Positions 37,634-47,130 of a DNA stretch of 64,000 bases are shown here, in pieces. A program made the translations under genes and the position numbers. Positions within the stretch are counted from its first letter, which is position 1; each line of letters starts with the position of its first letter. The DNA comes from Pigmentibacter ruber (GTDB lineage: Bacteria > Bdellovibrionota_B > Oligoflexia > Silvanigrellales > Silvanigrellaceae), in NCBI RefSeq assembly GCF_009792895.1, contig NZ_WSSC01000001.1, forward strand, positions 558,001-622,000, read 5' to 3'. Under the pieces are notes generated by a model that saw only the letters and a program-made list of their open reading frames with translations, was not told the DNA's origin and ran no database searches.

Positions 37634-39914
37634 TACAACGTAATTCCTTTGCAGCAGAGACCATATTTTTTAAGGCAGGTTCAACTTCATTCCAAGATCT
37701 CGTTTTTAAACCGCAATCGGGATTTACCCAAATTTTATTTTTTGGAAAAATAAGTGAGGCTTTTTTTAGTAAAGAAACAATTTCATCTTTACTTGGAATT
37801 CTTGGTGAATGAATGTCATAAACACCAGGGCCAATTTCATTAGGGTAACTAATTTTAGTAAAATCAGAGAAAAGTTCTAGTTGTGAACGAGACATTTCAA
37901 TTGAAATAACATCTGCATCTAGAGCTATAATTGCAGGAAGTATTTCTCCAAAGCTCGAATAACACATATGCGTATGGATTTGGGTTTCATCCTTAACTCC
38001 ACTTGTAGCAAGCTTAAAAGCTTGCACTGCCCAATCTAGATAATTTCCCCAATTTTCTTTTTGTAAAGGTAAACCCTCGCGAATTGCTGGTTCATCAACT
38101 TGAATAATTTTTATCCCTAATTTTTCTAATTCAAGAATCTCTTCCCTGATTGCCAATGCGATTTGCAAACAAGTTTCTTTTTTGGGCTGATCTTCTCGAC
38201 AAAATGACCATTGAAGAATTGTGACGGGTCCTGTGAGCATTCCTTTTATTGGTTTATTCGTTATTGATTGAGCATAGGTTGTCCATTCAACTGTTAAGGC
38301 AGATTTTCTTGCAACATCACCATAAATTATTGGCGGTTTCACGCAGCGGGAACCAAAACTTTGTACCCAACCATTCATTGTAAATGCAAAACCATCTAGA
38401 TTTTCGGCAAAAAATTCTACCATATCATTTCGTTCGAATTCACCGTGAACAAATACGTCAAGCCCTATTTCATCTTGTTTACTTATGCATTGCTGAATTT
38501 CTCGTTGCATAAATTGACTATAGTTTTCATTTGATATACTTCCATTGCGCCAATTAGCACGCATTTTTCTTACTTGCTCAGTTTGTGGAAACGATCCAAT
38601 TGTACTTGTTGGATAATTGGGTAATCTTAATTTTATTTTTTGTATTTCACTACGAATTGCATGCGGTGATTTTCTCTTCAAAAATTGTTCTGATAATTTA
38701 AAATTATTTTCATTGTTTATTTTTTGGGAATTAAGATTAGCATAGTTTCTATTAGCTAAAATTTCAATATTTTCTTTTAATAAGACTAAGTTTTTTGTTA
38801 AAAATACTCTCTTTAATAAGTTTATTTCTTCTAATTTTTGGACAGAAAACGCTAATAATTTTTTTATATCTGATTTTAATTTTTCTTCATAATTTAAATT
38901 AATAGGTGAATGAAGAAGAGAACAAGAAGGAGCAATTATAACATTATTAGAATTTCTTTTGGAAACTGTATAGTTTAAAAGTGAATAGGCATGATTTAAA
39001 TTTCCTTTCCAAATATTTCTTCCATCTATTAATCCAAGTGATAATGTTGTATTCGGAGAAATTTTTGTTAATGCCTGTTCTAATTGATTTTCAGCTCTAA
39101 TTAAGTCAAGATGAATTCCATCAAAATTTAGTTGAGAAAAAAGATCAATATGCTTTTCTACTGATGCAAAATATGTTGTTAACATTAATTTTGGTTTTAA
39201 TTTCAAAGAGTTTAATTTTTGATATGCTTTCTCAAAGTATTTCATTTTAGTGGGGTCTGCATCATAACAAAGACATGGTTCATCAATTTGAACCCATTCA
39301 ACACCTATTTGTGCTAAAGCAATTAATAGCTGTTCATATATAGGTAACAGAGAATCAAGAAGAGTTAACGTTGATTTTTCAATTTTGCTGTCAGCAAATT
39401 TTGCTAACAAAAGAAACGAAAATGGACCCACAATAACAGGGCGTGTAGTTATTCCTAGTGACTTTGCATCTAAAAAATCATGCAAAATTTTACTTGCATT
39501 TAATTTAAAAATTTGAAATTCTTCCAATTCTGGGACAATATAGTGGTAATTAGTATCAAACCATTTTGTCATTTCAAGTGCTACTATATCAATTTTTTTT
39601 TCATTATTTTGGAAACCTCTCGCCATCGCAAAGTATCTATCTAAAGGATTTTCTATTACCAGAAATTTTTTTGGCACTGCACCTAAAAGAATAGCCATAT
39701 CCAAAATATGATCATAAAATGTAAAGTCGTTACTTGGAATATAATTGATTCCTAATTCTTTTTGTAGGAACCAATTATTTAGTTTAATTTTATAGCCAAT
39801 AACATTTAATTCTGATTCTGGGATTTTTTTTTGCCAAAAATTTTCTAATCCCTTTTTTAATTCCCTATTATCTCCAATTCGTGGAAAACCTAAATTTGCT
39901 GTTGAAACAGACAT
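37623..39914 (-). CDS. metE: cobalamin-independent methionine synthase
   Basis: MetE transfers the methyl group of 5-methyltetrahydropteroyltri-glutamate to homocysteine, the last step of methionine synthesis, using a zinc ion. The two-domain architecture is complete at 763 residues: N-terminal STANLGFPRIGDNRELKK; C-terminal STIGSFPQT, QVDEPAIREGLPL, IHTHMCYSSFGEI (zinc His and Cys) and NPDCGLKTRSW (zinc Cys). Upstream on the same strand is a cobalamin riboswitch, the expected regulator: vitamin B12 would shut this gene off in favour of the B12-dependent enzyme MetH. Confidence 0.97.
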   Translation of the reverse strand: MSVSTANLGFPRIGDNRELKKGLENFWQKKIPESELNVIGYKIKLNNWFLQKELGINYIPSNDFTFYDHILDMAILLGAVPKKFLVIENPLDRYFAMARGFQNNEKKIDIVALEMTKWFDTNYHYIVPELEEFQIFKLNASKILHDFLDAKSLGITTRPVIVGPFSFLLLAKFADSKIEKSTLTLLDSLLPIYEQLLIALAQIGVEWVQIDEPCLCYDADPTKMKYFEKAYQKLNSLKLKPKLMLTTYFASVEKHIDLFSQLNFDGIHLDLIRAENQLEQALTKISPNTTLSLGLIDGRNIWKGNLNHAYSLLNYTVSKRNSNNVIIAPSCSLLHSPINLNYEEKLKSDIKKLLAFSVQKLEEINLLKRVFLTKNLVLLKENIEILANRNYANLNSQKINNENNFKLSEQFLKRKSPHAIRSEIQKIKLRLPNYPTSTIGSFPQTEQVRKMRANWRNGSISNENYSQFMQREIQQCISKQDEIGLDVFVHGEFERNDMVEFFAENLDGFAFTMNGWVQSFGSRCVKPPIIYGDVARKSALTVEWTTYAQSITNKPIKGMLTGPVTILQWSFCREDQPKKETCLQIALAIREEILELEKLGIKIIQVDEPAIREGLPLQKENWGNYLDWAVQAFKLATSGVKDETQIHTHMCYSSFGEILPAIIALDADVISIEMSRSQLELFSDFTKISYPNEIGPGVYDIHSPRIPSKDEIVSLLKKASLIFPKNKIWVNPDCGLKTRSWNEVEPALKNMVSAAKELRCNDT

Positions 39915-39917
39915 GAG

Positions 39918-39936
39918 CTCCTCCTTCGGGAGAGAG
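39918..39936 (-). promoter_or_regulatory. hairpin sequestering the metE ribosome-binding site
   Basis: On the minus strand CTCTCTCC pairs, with one bulge, with GGAGGAG around CGAA. The right arm is the ribosome-binding site itself, directly before the ATG. This suggests control of translation by the riboswitch. Confidence 0.6.
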
Positions 39937-40029
39937 CGAAATGATCAAACTGAAAAAGGTATATTACCTTCAAAAAAATAAAAATATTTTTGTGAAAACC
40001 CTTTCCATCGAAGAGAAAATTTCACTCAT

Positions 40030-40135
40030 TGTAAGGCTTTTGGGGGGATCGGACTAAGAAAGATTATCTTTCATCACCGTTGCGGGACAGTGCCAGACTT
40101 TCACTGGACTTCACCACACCAAATGCAGTTATAAA
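40030..40135 (-). promoter_or_regulatory. cobalamin riboswitch upstream of metE
   Basis: On the minus strand the leader contains GGTGAAGTCC, a paired segment, then GGCACTGTCCCGCAACGG TGA, a short hairpin (GAAAGATAATCTTTC) and AGTCCGATCCCCCC. GGTGxAxxCC followed by CCCGCAACGGTGA and an AGTCxGAx element is the core of cobalamin (B12) riboswitches. Flanking helices P3-P5 look reduced compared with the long form, so this may be a compact variant. Placement before metE agrees with B12 repression of this enzyme in other bacteria. Confidence 0.85.
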
Positions 40136-40324
40136 TTGAGTTATTAATTAATGTTAAGTTTAGGTATTTGTCAACTATTTTAGTGTAATAAAATAAATTA
40201 TATAAAAAATAAAATTATTTAATTATAAAAAATATTTAGATAATTTATTTTTATTTTTTTGACTTAAAAATAAAAATATAATAATTGATTTAATGTTTTT
40301 TATTTAACTCGTAAGGAACAATTT

Positions 40325-41038
40325 GTGAAAATAAAATCTTTAATTTTTAGTGTTTTAATACTTCTGGCAAATAGTGCTTCTGCAAATTTTTTGAATAATT
40401 CTTTGATTTTAAAGAATAATGAAGATACTTTATTTAATAAAATGAAGAAAATTGAAGATAAAATATGGAAAACTAGTCTTTGTATTTATAGTAATAGTGA
40501 AGTGGATAGAATTTTATTGATTGAAGATAAATTGAATAGACTTACAGATGAAACAAGAAAATTAAAAGAATTTTATCAAAGTAAAGTTGATGAAGCAGTA
40601 ACTGAGAAAAATAATTATATAATCAATTTTTTAAATTCAAACATCAAAGATACTAATAATTTTTATAATATATTATTAGATCTAAAAAGTAAGTTCAACT
40701 TTTTTATAAGTAAAAACGGAATTAAAAGTAAATTAGAATTTGACTGTTCTAGCGAGACAAAGAGCTTTTTAGAAAATGGTAATATTTTTCATTTTTATGA
40801 TGAAATAATAGATAAAAATAATAAATTGATGGATGTAACTGAAAATATTTTTAAATTTTCAAAGCAAAGAATGTATCTTGATAAATTTGAAGATGTAAAA
40901 TATCTTTATTCAGAAAGAAATAATTTTGATCTAATAAATGTTGAATTATATAATTTATCTCGTATTTTAAACAAAACATTTAGTGAAGTTAAAGATATGA
41001 TTGATATAATATTAGAAACAGAAGAAAATGAAGAATAA
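40325..41038 (+). CDS. secreted helical protein of unknown function
   Basis: The GTG at 40325, with AAGGA upstream, opens a 237-residue protein with a signal peptide ending near ANSASA (residues 15-20). The mature part is highly charged, rich in Lys, Asn and Glu, and probably all-helical with coiled-coil tendency. Two cysteines (SLCIYSN and EFDCSS) could form a disulfide. It is not recognisable. It stands alone in a plastic accessory zone, so it may be a lineage-specific exported protein. Confidence 0.55.
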   Translation: MKIKSLIFSVLILLANSASANFLNNSLILKNNEDTLFNKMKKIEDKIWKTSLCIYSNSEVDRILLIEDKLNRLTDETRKLKEFYQSKVDEAVTEKNNYIINFLNSNIKDTNNFYNILLDLKSKFNFFISKNGIKSKLEFDCSSETKSFLENGNIFHFYDEIIDKNNKLMDVTENIFKFSKQRMYLDKFEDVKYLYSERNNFDLINVELYNLSRILNKTFSEVKDMIDIILETEENEE

Positions 41039-41186
41039 TCAATTCATTTTTCAAATTGTAATACTCTATGGATAAATTAAATTTTATAAAAGAAATTTTT
41101 ATTGATAACGAGTCCTTTTATATGTTTTAAAAAGTAAATATAAAGTTAAAGTAAAAAAGCAATTGTATTATGGAAATGGTTAATTT

Positions 41187-41399
41187 TTGTCGTTAATTAC
41201 AATATTTACTTGTAGTTCTGCAAATGCTGCTGGAGACTTGCAAACTCTAAATTGTATTGTTTTTCTAAGATTTGGTTATGCATGTGGATTTATTATCAAA
41301 GAAGATAAGAGTACGCCCCAAATCACTGTTAATACAGCTAGTTTACTTATTCCAACTTCTAGGAGATTGCAAAAAATATTATTATTGAAATTAGCTTAA
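41187..41399 (+). pseudogene. possible fragment of a secreted-protein gene
   Basis: An open stretch of 70 codons whose only start is a TTG with a poor ribosome-binding site. It begins with a signal-peptide-like end (LITIFTCSSANAAGDL), but the expected basic N-terminus is missing; a neighbouring ATG at 41170 is in another frame. It may be a gene that lost its start by frameshift, or chance. Confidence 0.25.
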
Positions 41400-42475
41400 T
41401 TAATATTATCAGGTAAATTTTGTGTTTGAGAAAGAATTACATGTAATGCAGCAAAAATATTTGCGCACAAAAAAATAATTGTATTAATTTTACTACCATA
41501 TAATCTATATTCTGGCTCATTGCGTATTCGATAAGCTCCATTTGCAAAACACATAGTAGCCGCCATAGCTAGCTCTAATCGAGATTGATTAGCTGTTAAA
41601 ACTGCATTATTATTAAGAAGATTTTTTTCCCAACTATTTCTGTGAATATCTTTAATTCTTTCTCTTATCGTTGCTGCTGAAGGAATAACTACATCATTTT
41701 CTCCCATGTTTTCATGAGTTACCTCAGGGTATCTAACCAACGCTCTGGGATCTGGAATATATCCGTTGCACGCGTCAGTAAACTCGTATTTGGGAGCAAA
41801 CCAACCTCCAGGTGTTCTTACTCCAGCTCCGGGACCGGGAACAACATTACCAGCACCAGTAACAAGTTGATGTCTCCAAAGATTAATTAGATTTATAATT
41901 CGATCTTTATAAGCATCTGGTCTATCTATTGAATGAATAGAATCTGCAAAATCATTTAGACATGAATCTCCTAAATTGTGTTGATATTGATCATTATTAA
42001 TTTGGTTGATATTATTGAAAGAATTTCCTCTTGCCTCATAAGCCATACCCTCTATTCGTCTTAAATTTGATCTTAAAATAGCTTTGACAAATTGATGATT
42101 AATTTCTTCGCTAGCATATTTTTTAAGATAATTATTATTGCCAGCAACATTAAAAATAATAGGGTCTAGATAATTCTGATAATTTGCTTGAAATGCTAAT
42201 GCTTGCTGCATAAGCGCAAGATAATCACCTTGGATTGATAGTGAATCAATAAGTCTATGATAATTTTGGATTCCATAATAAAATACATGCGCATTTATTG
42301 CATCATCCGCATACATCAGCTCAAAATTATTAACATTATTACTTCTACTACCATTTAAAATAGAAAGTCTACAAGTCCCATTAAATCCTCCAATCACTTG
42401 GAGATAACTATCTCCACCTACACCAGCACAAAGTAGATTAGTTACTATAAAATTATGAATATTAGGAATAACCAT
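41396..42475 (-). CDS. unknown 359-residue protein
   Basis: No family is recognised. The protein is rich in Asn, Ala and aromatic residues and has no signal peptide. It has a glycine/proline-rich segment in the second half (GPGAGVRTPGGWF) and one hydrophobic helix near the C-terminus (INTIIFLCANIFAALHVIL). It has a good ribosome-binding site (AAGGA). Its base composition is less AT-rich than the flanking DNA, which may point to recent transfer. A secreted effector or a membrane-associated enzyme are both possible; no motif decides it. Confidence 0.5.
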   Translation of the reverse strand: MVIPNIHNFIVTNLLCAGVGGDSYLQVIGGFNGTCRLSILNGSRSNNVNNFELMYADDAINAHVFYYGIQNYHRLIDSLSIQGDYLALMQQALAFQANYQNYLDPIIFNVAGNNNYLKKYASEEINHQFVKAILRSNLRRIEGMAYEARGNSFNNINQINNDQYQHNLGDSCLNDFADSIHSIDRPDAYKDRIINLINLWRHQLVTGAGNVVPGPGAGVRTPGGWFAPKYEFTDACNGYIPDPRALVRYPEVTHENMGENDVVIPSAATIRERIKDIHRNSWEKNLLNNNAVLTANQSRLELAMAATMCFANGAYRIRNEPEYRLYGSKINTIIFLCANIFAALHVILSQTQNLPDNIN

Positions 42476-42723
42476 AAAATAATCCTTAAATTTATTTTAT
42501 TTATAAATATAACAATGAATTAATATTAATTATCATAAATTTATAATTTTGTAAAATAAATATAAATATTATTTGAACTAGTTGCTTAACATGAAAATAA
42601 AGCATATTTCACATATAATGATATCGGTGTTACTTATGATAAAATATTAAAAATTGTATCTTTTACAAAATCTAGAGAAAACGGTTTAAATCAAGTTTAT
42701 GCATACTGTTCAAAGTAATTAAT

Positions 42724-43686
42724 CTATAAATTATTTTCTTCAAAACATTTTAATCTAAAATTTGTCCAACTTTTTAGTTCAGAATTATTACCTCTGATAT
42801 AGTTTTCAGGATTGCATGCTGTTCTATATTGATCCCAATTATATAATATTTTATGCATTTTTTCTAATTTAAAGGTTTGAATTTTTGGGAATAAGTGATG
42901 TGTCAAATGAAAATTATCACCAAATGGGAAAAAAACAAATTTTGTCATCTTGTTTGGATGATTTCTTGTTCCGATAATAATACCATTTAATGGAAGACCT
43001 GCATGGTCAGAAATTTCCATGAATACTTTTAAAAAATGGTATACTGTAAACTTGGCAGCAAACCAAAGACTTAAAAAAATGAGAAAGTTTTTTAGAGAGA
43101 AACACAAAAGCATCACTATTGTAAAAAAAATCCACCAAACTAATGTTTCTATATACTCTTTAAATTTAAAAATTAATAAATTTCCTAAATAGGAACTTGT
43201 AATCCAACGGTTGCTTTTTATGGCCGTTAAAAAAATACAAAAACTATTTTTTTGATTAGAAGGATCAAGGTCTTCAATACTGACGAAATCAGGATCTTTA
43301 TCTTTGATACCTAAAAATTTATGGTGTTCTAAGTGTGATTTTCTAAAATATGAAATTTTTTCAAAAAAAGAATAACCAGCAAATATATTTGCAGCTAAAT
43401 CATTTATAAATGCATTTTTAAATAAGCTATAATGTGAAGCGTCATGTAAGATATTTCTTAAGGTTCTCTGTTGAATGCCAATAATAAAAATTGCTAAAGG
43501 GAAAAAATAATAGCTTTTGTATGCGACGAGATACCATACACCAAGAATACTTGACCAAAGGTAAATAATAAAAAAAATGCTAAATAAATTTGAAGTTTTT
43601 TCTAATTTTTTTAAATCATAAATTTTATTTTCTTGTGAGATAAATTTTATAGCATTTGTGATGTCTCGGATATTATCTTTTAACAT
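42724..43686 (-). CDS. membrane fatty acid desaturase
   Basis: A di-iron integral membrane desaturase of 320 residues. The three histidine boxes are present: HDASH (81-85), HLEHH (118-122) and HLTHH (260-264), with hydrophobic segments between them. This pattern fits the PF00487 family, which includes acyl-lipid desaturases and hydroxylases and some carotenoid enzymes. The probable role is adjusting membrane fatty acids, but the substrate cannot be told. AAAGGA precedes the ATG. It is alone in its unit. Confidence 0.85.
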   Translation of the reverse strand: MLKDNIRDITNAIKFISQENKIYDLKKLEKTSNLFSIFFIIYLWSSILGVWYLVAYKSYYFFPLAIFIIGIQQRTLRNILHDASHYSLFKNAFINDLAANIFAGYSFFEKISYFRKSHLEHHKFLGIKDKDPDFVSIEDLDPSNQKNSFCIFLTAIKSNRWITSSYLGNLLIFKFKEYIETLVWWIFFTIVMLLCFSLKNFLIFLSLWFAAKFTVYHFLKVFMEISDHAGLPLNGIIIGTRNHPNKMTKFVFFPFGDNFHLTHHLFPKIQTFKLEKMHKILYNWDQYRTACNPENYIRGNNSELKSWTNFRLKCFEENNL

Positions 43687-44226
43687 AAAAATCCTTTTTT
43701 TTGTAAATTTAGATTATTAAACTTTGCATTATCTTTAAAGTATACATATTTTTCTACATTTTTCTAATCAATAGTCGCTTTATTTAAAACATGAAATTTA
43801 AAACTATCTCTTGTTTTCAGAAATATCGAAAAATAATGCTTTCGATAAATTTGTTGCTGATGACTTTATGAGTTGCAAAATTTTTGCTTAATTATTTTGT
43901 GAAAAAATTGTAGTGGTTTATTTTTCTAACACTAACAAACTAGGGTATAGATACATTTTTTATTATTTTGTAAATTTATTTAAAATTTTAATAAATTAAT
44001 TTTTTGTCTTATTGATTAAAATATGAATTATAATATTATATATTTTATTCTAAAAATAAGCTTTTTATTAATGCTTGCAGAAATAAAAATGAATTTATTG
44101 AAGAAGTAAAACATAACAATCATATTCAACTTAGTTTTTCAAGAGATAAAGAATTAGATATCTATTCTGATAGATATTTAAATGTCAGTTAAAAAATTTA
44201 CTTAAGACTGAACGGAAGCATTCCAT
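43687..44226. other. AT-rich intergenic stretch with a short coding-like piece
   Basis: About 540 bases. At about 44058-44190 the plus strand reads KLFINACRNKNEFIEE and on to SDRYLNVS with no start codon and a stop just upstream, so it may be the end of a lost gene. The rest is featureless A+T. Confidence 0.3.
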
Positions 44227-44328
44227 TTAATACTTTAAATCAAGTGTATTTCCAGATTTACCATTTTGTTTAAATGCTTCAAGCACTCTTTTTAGTAAAA
44301 AAGTCTCTGTGTAATTAGGTATACAAAT

Positions 44329-44709
44329 TTAATTTTGACATTTATCTTTAGTAATTAAATAGGTATTATTGGTTTTAATAATTGAATGTTTTGCAATTAT
44401 TTCGCTATAAGTTTTGTCATCTATTAATTCTAAATTTAGATCATTTCTTATATCTTCCATATATTTTGAAGATAAAAAATTTATCAGATAGCTAGTTGAC
44501 GTAATTAGTAAATTCAACTCATTCTGCTGAATATCTAAATAACAAGCTTTTGTTTGATATATGTTTTTTACTTTTGAAGGAAAAATTTGTTCAAAGTAAC
44601 AATTTTCGCTAATGCGTGCATTTTGTTTTATTTTTTCATAGCTGTAAATTTTATTATGTAAAGTAACACAACTAGTGAGAATTATTACTGGCAGAAAAAA
44701 ATTTTTCAT
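44329..44709 (-). CDS. small lipoprotein of unknown function, possibly truncated
   Basis: The 126-residue protein has a short signal peptide ending in a lipobox (ILTSC, Cys14) and two further cysteines near residues 37 and 57. The fold is unknown. GAGGTAA lies upstream of the ATG. After its TAA stop the same frame stays open for 33 more codons with protein-like sequence (NYTETFLLKRVLEAFKQ), suggesting that the gene was longer and was cut by a nonsense mutation. It lies just downstream of lipA on the same strand, 38 bp away. Confidence 0.5.
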   Translation of the reverse strand: MKNFFLPVIILTSCVTLHNKIYSYEKIKQNARISENCYFEQIFPSKVKNIYQTKACYLDIQQNELNLLITSTSYLINFLSSKYMEDIRNDLNLELIDDKTYSEIIAKHSIIKTNNTYLITKDKCQN

Positions 44710-44747
44710 CGGTTACCTCAACATTAAAGAAGAGTGATGATGTTTAT

Positions 44748-45743
44748 TTATATTTCAGGAAACAATTCTGAAGCTTTATAAGAACTTCTTACTAAAGGAC
44801 CTGCAGCAACCGCTTTGAATCCCATTTGTTTTGCTAAGGAAGACCAAAAATTAAATTCTTCAGGATGGACAAATCTTTTTACAGTAAGATGTTTTGGAGT
44901 AGGCTGCAAATATTGACCTATAGTAATGATTTCAACTCCTACTTGTCTAAGATCAAACAAAGCTTCCTCTATTTCAGAAAAAGTCTCGCCTAATCCAAGC
45001 ATAATAGCACTCTTAGTGAACATTCCCTTTGGGCCAATTTTAATTGCCTTTTCTAAAACTTGAAGACTTTGCTGATATTTAGCACGGGCATCGCGCACCC
45101 TTGGACTCAAGCGGCGAACTGTTTCTATATTATGAGCAAATACATCTAATCCACGCCCAGCATGTACAACTTTGTTAATGCTGTCTTCTTTTCCATTAAA
45201 GTCACCGGCAAGTATTTCAACTTTTGTAAGGGGGTTTTGTTTATGAATTTCTTCAATTGTTTTTTTGATGTGGTTTGCACCACCATCAGGTAAGTCATCT
45301 CTATCTACCATAGTTATTACGGCATAGTTTAAATTCATAGTTTTAATACTGTCTGCTACTTTATAAGGTTCCTCTGAATCAAGGAGACCTTCAGGATTCC
45401 CTGTTTTAATATGGCAGAAACGGCAGCCACGAGTACAAACATCTCCCATAATCATAAAAGTGGCAGTACCGGTATTCCAACAAGAAGAAATATTAGGACA
45501 GCGAGCTTCTTCGCAAACAGTATATAGTTTTTTTTCCCGTAAATTATTTTTAATAGTATATAAGGTTTCACCACCAGTGAGACCAACTTTTAACCAAGAT
45601 GGTTTTAAAGGTCTACCCGTTTTAGGATGGTATTCAGGTTCCACTGCAAGAGAGGCAAGTTTCGCAAAAACTTCATCCCTATTTTCAATCAGCGAAGAAG
45701 AAATTTGATTGAGATTTTGGTTAGTTAAATTTTCGACTTGCAT
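44748..45743 (-). CDS. lipA: lipoyl synthase
   Basis: LipA inserts two sulfurs into the octanoyl chain on lipoyl domains, a radical-SAM reaction. The radical-SAM cluster motif is CTRGCRFCHIKTG. The auxiliary cluster cysteines lie in CEEARCPNISSCWN, and the C-terminal RSSYKASE serine region is conserved. A longer frame reaches 45791, but GGGAGGA at 45749-45755 selects the ATG at 45743, giving 331 residues. lipB is not adjacent. Confidence 0.96.
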   Translation of the reverse strand: MQVENLTNQNLNQISSSLIENRDEVFAKLASLAVEPEYHPKTGRPLKPSWLKVGLTGGETLYTIKNNLREKKLYTVCEEARCPNISSCWNTGTATFMIMGDVCTRGCRFCHIKTGNPEGLLDSEEPYKVADSIKTMNLNYAVITMVDRDDLPDGGANHIKKTIEEIHKQNPLTKVEILAGDFNGKEDSINKVVHAGRGLDVFAHNIETVRRLSPRVRDARAKYQQSLQVLEKAIKIGPKGMFTKSAIMLGLGETFSEIEEALFDLRQVGVEIITIGQYLQPTPKHLTVKRFVHPEEFNFWSSLAKQMGFKAVAAGPLVRSSYKASELFPEI

Positions 45744-45849
45744 GTTTGTCCTCCCATAATCACTTTTCAACGAGTTGTTCGTGGAGATCACAAATAATTC
45801 CCTAACAGTGCTTTAGAAAATATGCAAATCTTAAGAGGTGTTCTCTATT

Positions 45850-46947
45850 ATGTCACGAATTTCAAGTCTTGAAGTACAACTTAATAATGTAAAGACGTTA
45901 TTGCGTACCATGTGTGATGCTGTGAATGCAGGAATCCATACTTTAATGCAGCATTTTGAACATCCCAATCCCAATAAGCTTATTAAAATAGTTGTTTTAG
46001 ACTCTGAAATAGATAATTTAGAAAGAGCTATAGATACACTAATCTTGCAAATACTCGCGACCCAACAACCGTTAGGCTATGAATTACGTTTGGCGTATGC
46101 ATGTGCAAAAATTGCTCATCATGTAGAAAGAATAGGCGATGCAGTTGAAAGCTTGGCGCGACAATTAGTCAATGGTGATATTCCAGAACAAAAAGAAATT
46201 TTTTTAGAAATGTTGGGAAATGCAAAGGATCTTTTTCAAAGATCGTACTCGGCTATGTTTGAAGGCGATCTTACTTTAATTCATGAAATTCATGTGTTAG
46301 ATGACAAGGTGGATTTCAAACAAAGAGAACTGTATAGAATTGCAAAAACAATTTTAAAGAAAAATACAAAAGATAGTATTGATAAAGCTTTAAGAATTAT
46401 AAGCATGAGTTCAAAAATTGAAAAAATAGCTGATCTTTGTTGTAATTGGGCTGAACAAATTGATTTGGCTGAAAATGGTGTGATGCGTAGAAAAATTCAT
46501 AAACAAAAATATAGACTTATATTTATGGATAATGTCGGAGGTTTACAAGCTAGTATTGCAGCTTCCATTTTATATCAAAACGTAAAAGAAATTGTTGATC
46601 TTTCTGTTGTCGCAAGTCAACCTATGAAAAGTAATAATATTTTAAATTTTTCAAATATTTTAGCTGAATACGAAATAACCCCACAAATTTTTCCCATTGC
46701 ACGCATTCCTTCAATGAATTGGAATAAAGCTTTAATGTTGATTATATTAGGTAATTTTGAATTACCAAAAGAAGAACTGGAAGTTGTTCCTTATAAGACT
46801 GTCCAAATTATTTGGCCTGAGATAAATTTTTTTCCTGATGAATTAGAAAATGATGGGAAAAAATTTAAAGAATTTGTTACTCTATTGCAAGAAAGAACAA
46901 ATCAATTAGTGCAAATTATTGCCAGAACACAAACACAAAATGAATAA
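45850..46947 (+). CDS. PhoU domain protein with LMW-phosphatase-like C-terminus
   Basis: Residues about 1-215 form the paired three-helix bundles of PhoU (ACAKIAHHVERIGDAVE; MSSKIEKIADLCCNWAEQ), which bind metals and modulate phosphate uptake signalling. The last 130 residues look like a low molecular weight phosphatase/arsenate reductase fold (YRLIFMDNVGGLQASIAASI and SVVASQPM), but the catalytic CxxxxxR loop reads DNVGGLQ and lacks both Cys and Arg. It is probably a non-catalytic sensor or binding domain. AAGAGG precedes the ATG at 45850. No pst genes are adjacent. Confidence 0.75.
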   Translation: MSRISSLEVQLNNVKTLLRTMCDAVNAGIHTLMQHFEHPNPNKLIKIVVLDSEIDNLERAIDTLILQILATQQPLGYELRLAYACAKIAHHVERIGDAVESLARQLVNGDIPEQKEIFLEMLGNAKDLFQRSYSAMFEGDLTLIHEIHVLDDKVDFKQRELYRIAKTILKKNTKDSIDKALRIISMSSKIEKIADLCCNWAEQIDLAENGVMRRKIHKQKYRLIFMDNVGGLQASIAASILYQNVKEIVDLSVVASQPMKSNNILNFSNILAEYEITPQIFPIARIPSMNWNKALMLIILGNFELPKEELEVVPYKTVQIIWPEINFFPDELENDGKKFKEFVTLLQERTNQLVQIIARTQTQNE

Positions 46948-47130
46948 TAGAGAAAATGACATAAGGAATTTTTTATCTAAAAAAATATCTAATAAATACA
47001 GTTATTAAGTATTTGACACGTCAAAATTGCTCTTTCTGACAAATTTCAGACTGCTATCAATAAACATTAATCATATAAGCTACAAGAAATGGCACTAATT
47101 TACCAACAATTTAATTAGGGGAAAATTTTT

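Noticed and set aside
39960-40000. Intrinsic terminator in the metE leader between riboswitch and start codon
   Set aside because: T-rich stretches are present but no stable GC-containing stem precedes them, so translational control by the ribosome-site hairpin is favoured.
47090-47106. TGGCACTAATTTACC as a second sigma-54 promoter, upstream of the AMIN-TPR gene
   Set aside because: The -24 element is good but the -12 element reads TACC instead of TTGC, with no GC at the right spacing.
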